DNA of 5,533 nt from Patescibacteria group bacterium (lineage in GTDB: Bacteria; Patescibacteriota; Patescibacteriia; 2-12-FULL-60-25): contig JAGOUA010000022.1 in assembly GCA_018061485.1 (NCBI GenBank), forward strand, positions 5,862-11,394, written 5' to 3'. Both the position numbers and the translations under genes were made by a program. Positions 4,277 through 5,533 of the stretch are shown one piece after another. Below the pieces are notes generated by a model. That model did no database searches, was not told where the DNA came from, and worked only from the letters and a program-made list of their open reading frames with translations. Within the stretch, counting starts at the first letter, position 1, and each line of letters begins with the position of its first letter.

Positions 4277-4966
4277 ATGGCACGCAGCAAACGCTACGCA
4301 TCCCTCAAAACAAAAGTTGACGTCAAAAAACTCTACAAGCTTGAAGAAGCTCTCGCTCTTGCAAAAGAAACGAGCACCACCAAGTTCGACAGCTCGGTAG
4401 AGGTTCACGTGAACTTGGGTATCGACGTCAAAAAGGGCGATCAACAAGTTCGCTCAACGATCATCTTCCCCCACTCGATCGGCAAATCAAAAAAGGTTAT
4501 CGCCTTTGTCAGCGGTGACAAAGAAAAAGAGGCGAAAGACGCCGGCGCGGAGATTGTTGGCGGCGAAGAGCTCATCGCTGAAATCGCTTCGACGGGCAAA
4601 ATTGACTTCGACGTCGCGGTTGCAACACCCGACATGATGATCAAGCTCTCCAAGGTCGCAAAAATCCTTGGTCCTGCCGGTCTCATGCCTAACCCAAAGA
4701 CGGACACGGTCAGCACCAACGTCAAAAAGATGGTGGAAGATATCAAAAAGGGTAAGGTCGCTTTCAAGAACGATCAAACCGGAAATCTTCATCAGGCCTT
4801 CGGCAAGACATCGCTCGACAACGCTAAGCTCGCAGAAAACTTCGCTGTCTTCATGGACGCGGTGAAAAAGTCCAAGCCTTCCTCCTCGAAAGGCGTGTAC
4901 CTTAAGAGTATTACGGTGACCACGACGATGGGGCCGGGTATCAAAATCGACCCCGCAACCGTATAA
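4277..4966 (+). CDS. rplA: 50S ribosomal protein L1 (uL1)
   Basis: This encodes a 229-residue protein of normal L1 length. L1 binds the 23S rRNA stalk at the E site, helps release deacylated tRNA and commonly represses its own mRNA. Diagnostic blocks are KFDSSVEVHVNLGIDVKKGD (36-55) followed by QQVRST, FDVAVATPDMM (111-121), the L1 signature KVAKILGPAGLMPNPKT (126-142), and the C-terminal TMGPGIKID (217-225). The TGKIDFDV and GNLHQ variants are like CPR/Patescibacteria L1 as I recall it. The ATG at 4277 gives the usual MARSKRY start. No good Shine-Dalgarno precedes it; the leader forms a candidate L1 site instead. It is a single-gene unit with a strong promoter and terminator, and the gene upstream is a divergent phosphatase rather than rplK, which usually precedes rplA. 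Confidence 0.98.
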   Translation: MARSKRYASLKTKVDVKKLYKLEEALALAKETSTTKFDSSVEVHVNLGIDVKKGDQQVRSTIIFPHSIGKSKKVIAFVSGDKEKEAKDAGAEIVGGEELIAEIASTGKIDFDVAVATPDMMIKLSKVAKILGPAGLMPNPKTDTVSTNVKKMVEDIKKGKVAFKNDQTGNLHQAFGKTSLDNAKLAENFAVFMDAVKKSKPSSSKGVYLKSITVTTTMGPGIKIDPATV

Positions 4967-4971
4967 AAGAA

Positions 4972-4995
4972 CTTTTACACACTCTTTCGTAAAAG
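4972..4995 (+). repeat. Hairpin just after rplA stop
   Basis: CTTTTAC (4972-4978) and GTAAAAG (4989-4995) form a 7-bp stem with a 10-nt loop, beginning 5 nt after the rplA stop and directly before the stronger terminator. It is AU-rich with no T-run, so it probably aids 3' end stability or termination rather than acting alone. Confidence 0.5.
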
Positions 4996-5000
4996 AAGAG

Positions 5001-5023
5001 CACCCCGCTATGGGGTGTTTTTT
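5001..5023 (+). terminator. Intrinsic terminator of rplA
   Basis: CACCCC (5001-5006) pairs with GGGGTG (5012-5017) around GCTAT, followed by six T residues at 5018-5023. It separates rplA from the deaminase gene, whose ribosome site begins 21 nt further on. Partial read-through could feed that gene, since I see no clear promoter between them. Confidence 0.92.
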
Positions 5024-5044
5024 CTTCCCTCTCTTTGGTAGGCT

Positions 5045-5049
5045 AGGAG
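5045..5049 (+). promoter_or_regulatory. Shine-Dalgarno of the deaminase gene
   Basis: AGGAG lies 5 nt before the ATG at 5055 and fixes the start codon of a gene that runs off the window. Confidence 0.75.
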
Positions 5050-5054
5050 TCATT

Positions 5055-5533
5055 ATGCGATCTCATGGCTCTCTCCCCTTTCAACTTTTACAACAAGCCC
5101 TCGCTTCTGGGGTGATTCTTGGCGCAAAACCCGAGCATCTTCAACCTTCTTCGCTCGATCTCACGATTACCGACACCTGTTTTGCGATGCCCGGATCCGT
5201 TCTTCCGCGCGCGGGCGAGACCATCTCCGCCATCATTCAACATCATCAAGCCACGCCGCATTCGCTAGAGCAACCGCTTCTACCGGGACGCGTGTACTAC
5301 ATACAGCTAGCCGAATCTCTCGCTCTTCCCCCAAGTGTACACGCCACGGCGAGCAATAAAAGCTCGTGTGGACGTATCAATCTTCGCAGTCGCTTGCTCG
5401 CAGACAGTGTCGCGAGTTTTGACGAGGTACCAGCTGGATTCAAAGGCCAGCTGTGGCTCGAGGTGATTCCCATGTCGTTTCCGGTGCGCGTGCATGCCGG
5501 CGATCGCATCAACCAGCTCCGCTTGTTCGCGGG
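5055..5533 (+). CDS. dcd: 2'-deoxycytidine 5'-triphosphate deaminase (5' part, runs off the edge)
   Basis: The frame is open from the ATG at 5055 to the window edge (159 full codons). It deaminates dCTP to dUTP, supplying the dUMP route to dTTP, in the cytoplasm. The N-terminus (ALASGVILG, then LQPSSLDLTI at 29-38) and the active-site block NKSSCGRINLRSRLLAD (101-117, with S103, S104 and R107), followed by GFKGQLWLEVIP (128-139, catalytic Glu E136), match the dUTPase-like fold. The FAMPGSVLPRAGETI segment (43-57) and overall pattern fit the longer DCD family (Pfam PF06559), about 360 residues, rather than the short E. coli Dcd of roughly 190. If so, about 200 residues lie beyond the edge. The start is set by AGGAG 5 nt upstream. 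It follows rplA in the same direction but past a terminator, so co-regulation is doubtful. Confidence 0.88.
   Translation, partial: MRSHGSLPFQLLQQALASGVILGAKPEHLQPSSLDLTITDTCFAMPGSVLPRAGETISAIIQHHQATPHSLEQPLLPGRVYYIQLAESLALPPSVHATASNKSSCGRINLRSRLLADSVASFDEVPAGFKGQLWLEVIPMSFPVRVHAGDRINQLRLFA

Noticed and set aside
4487..5053. 188-codon minus-strand open frame
   Set aside because: Antisense shadow of rplA running through the terminator; composition is not protein-like for any family I know.

Overview
The window reads as an ordinary chromosomal segment of a small-genome bacterium, probably a Patescibacteria/CPR-type lineage. The best clue is ribosomal protein L1, whose sequence (KLYKLEEA near the N-terminus, TGKIDFDVAVATPDMM, and GNLHQ in place of the usual GNIHVPIG) looks like the CPR form as I remember it. 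The L1 gene also stands alone, without rplK in front of it. This placement is an inference from memory, not a search. The standard genetic code fits: TGA ends the phosphatase gene, and TAA or TAG end the other complete genes.

Layout, left to right: a Fur-family metalloregulator (+) sits behind a perfect 19-bp Fur-type palindrome. A gene-free stretch at 503-875 follows. It is packed with two large inverted-repeat elements (570-682 and 748-872) and a three-copy direct repeat, and runs up to a tRNA-Phe gene (-). Next are a membrane-anchored Ser/Thr protein kinase (-), a tRNA-Gly gene (+) with its own terminator, a PP2C-type protein phosphatase (-), rplA (+), and the 5' part of a 2'-deoxycytidine 5'-triphosphate deaminase gene (+) that runs off the right edge.

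How it works together: the kinase and the PP2C phosphatase are on the same strand, separated only by tRNA-Gly. They are natural candidates for a phosphorylation/dephosphorylation pair, but each has its own promoter. Nearly every transcription unit has a readable sigma70-type promoter and many have an intrinsic terminator, so the window is a run of short, independent units rather than an operon.

The most notable regulatory structure is the PP2C/rplA divergent region. Two good promoters point in opposite directions and share one 7-bp -35 element (TTGACAA, 4189-4195). The PP2C start codon falls where transcription should begin, suggesting a leaderless mRNA. The rplA leader folds into a GTGG...CCAC two-stem structure resembling the L1-binding site of 23S rRNA, a candidate L1 autoregulatory site. 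I found no CRISPR array, transposase, phage gene or defence system.
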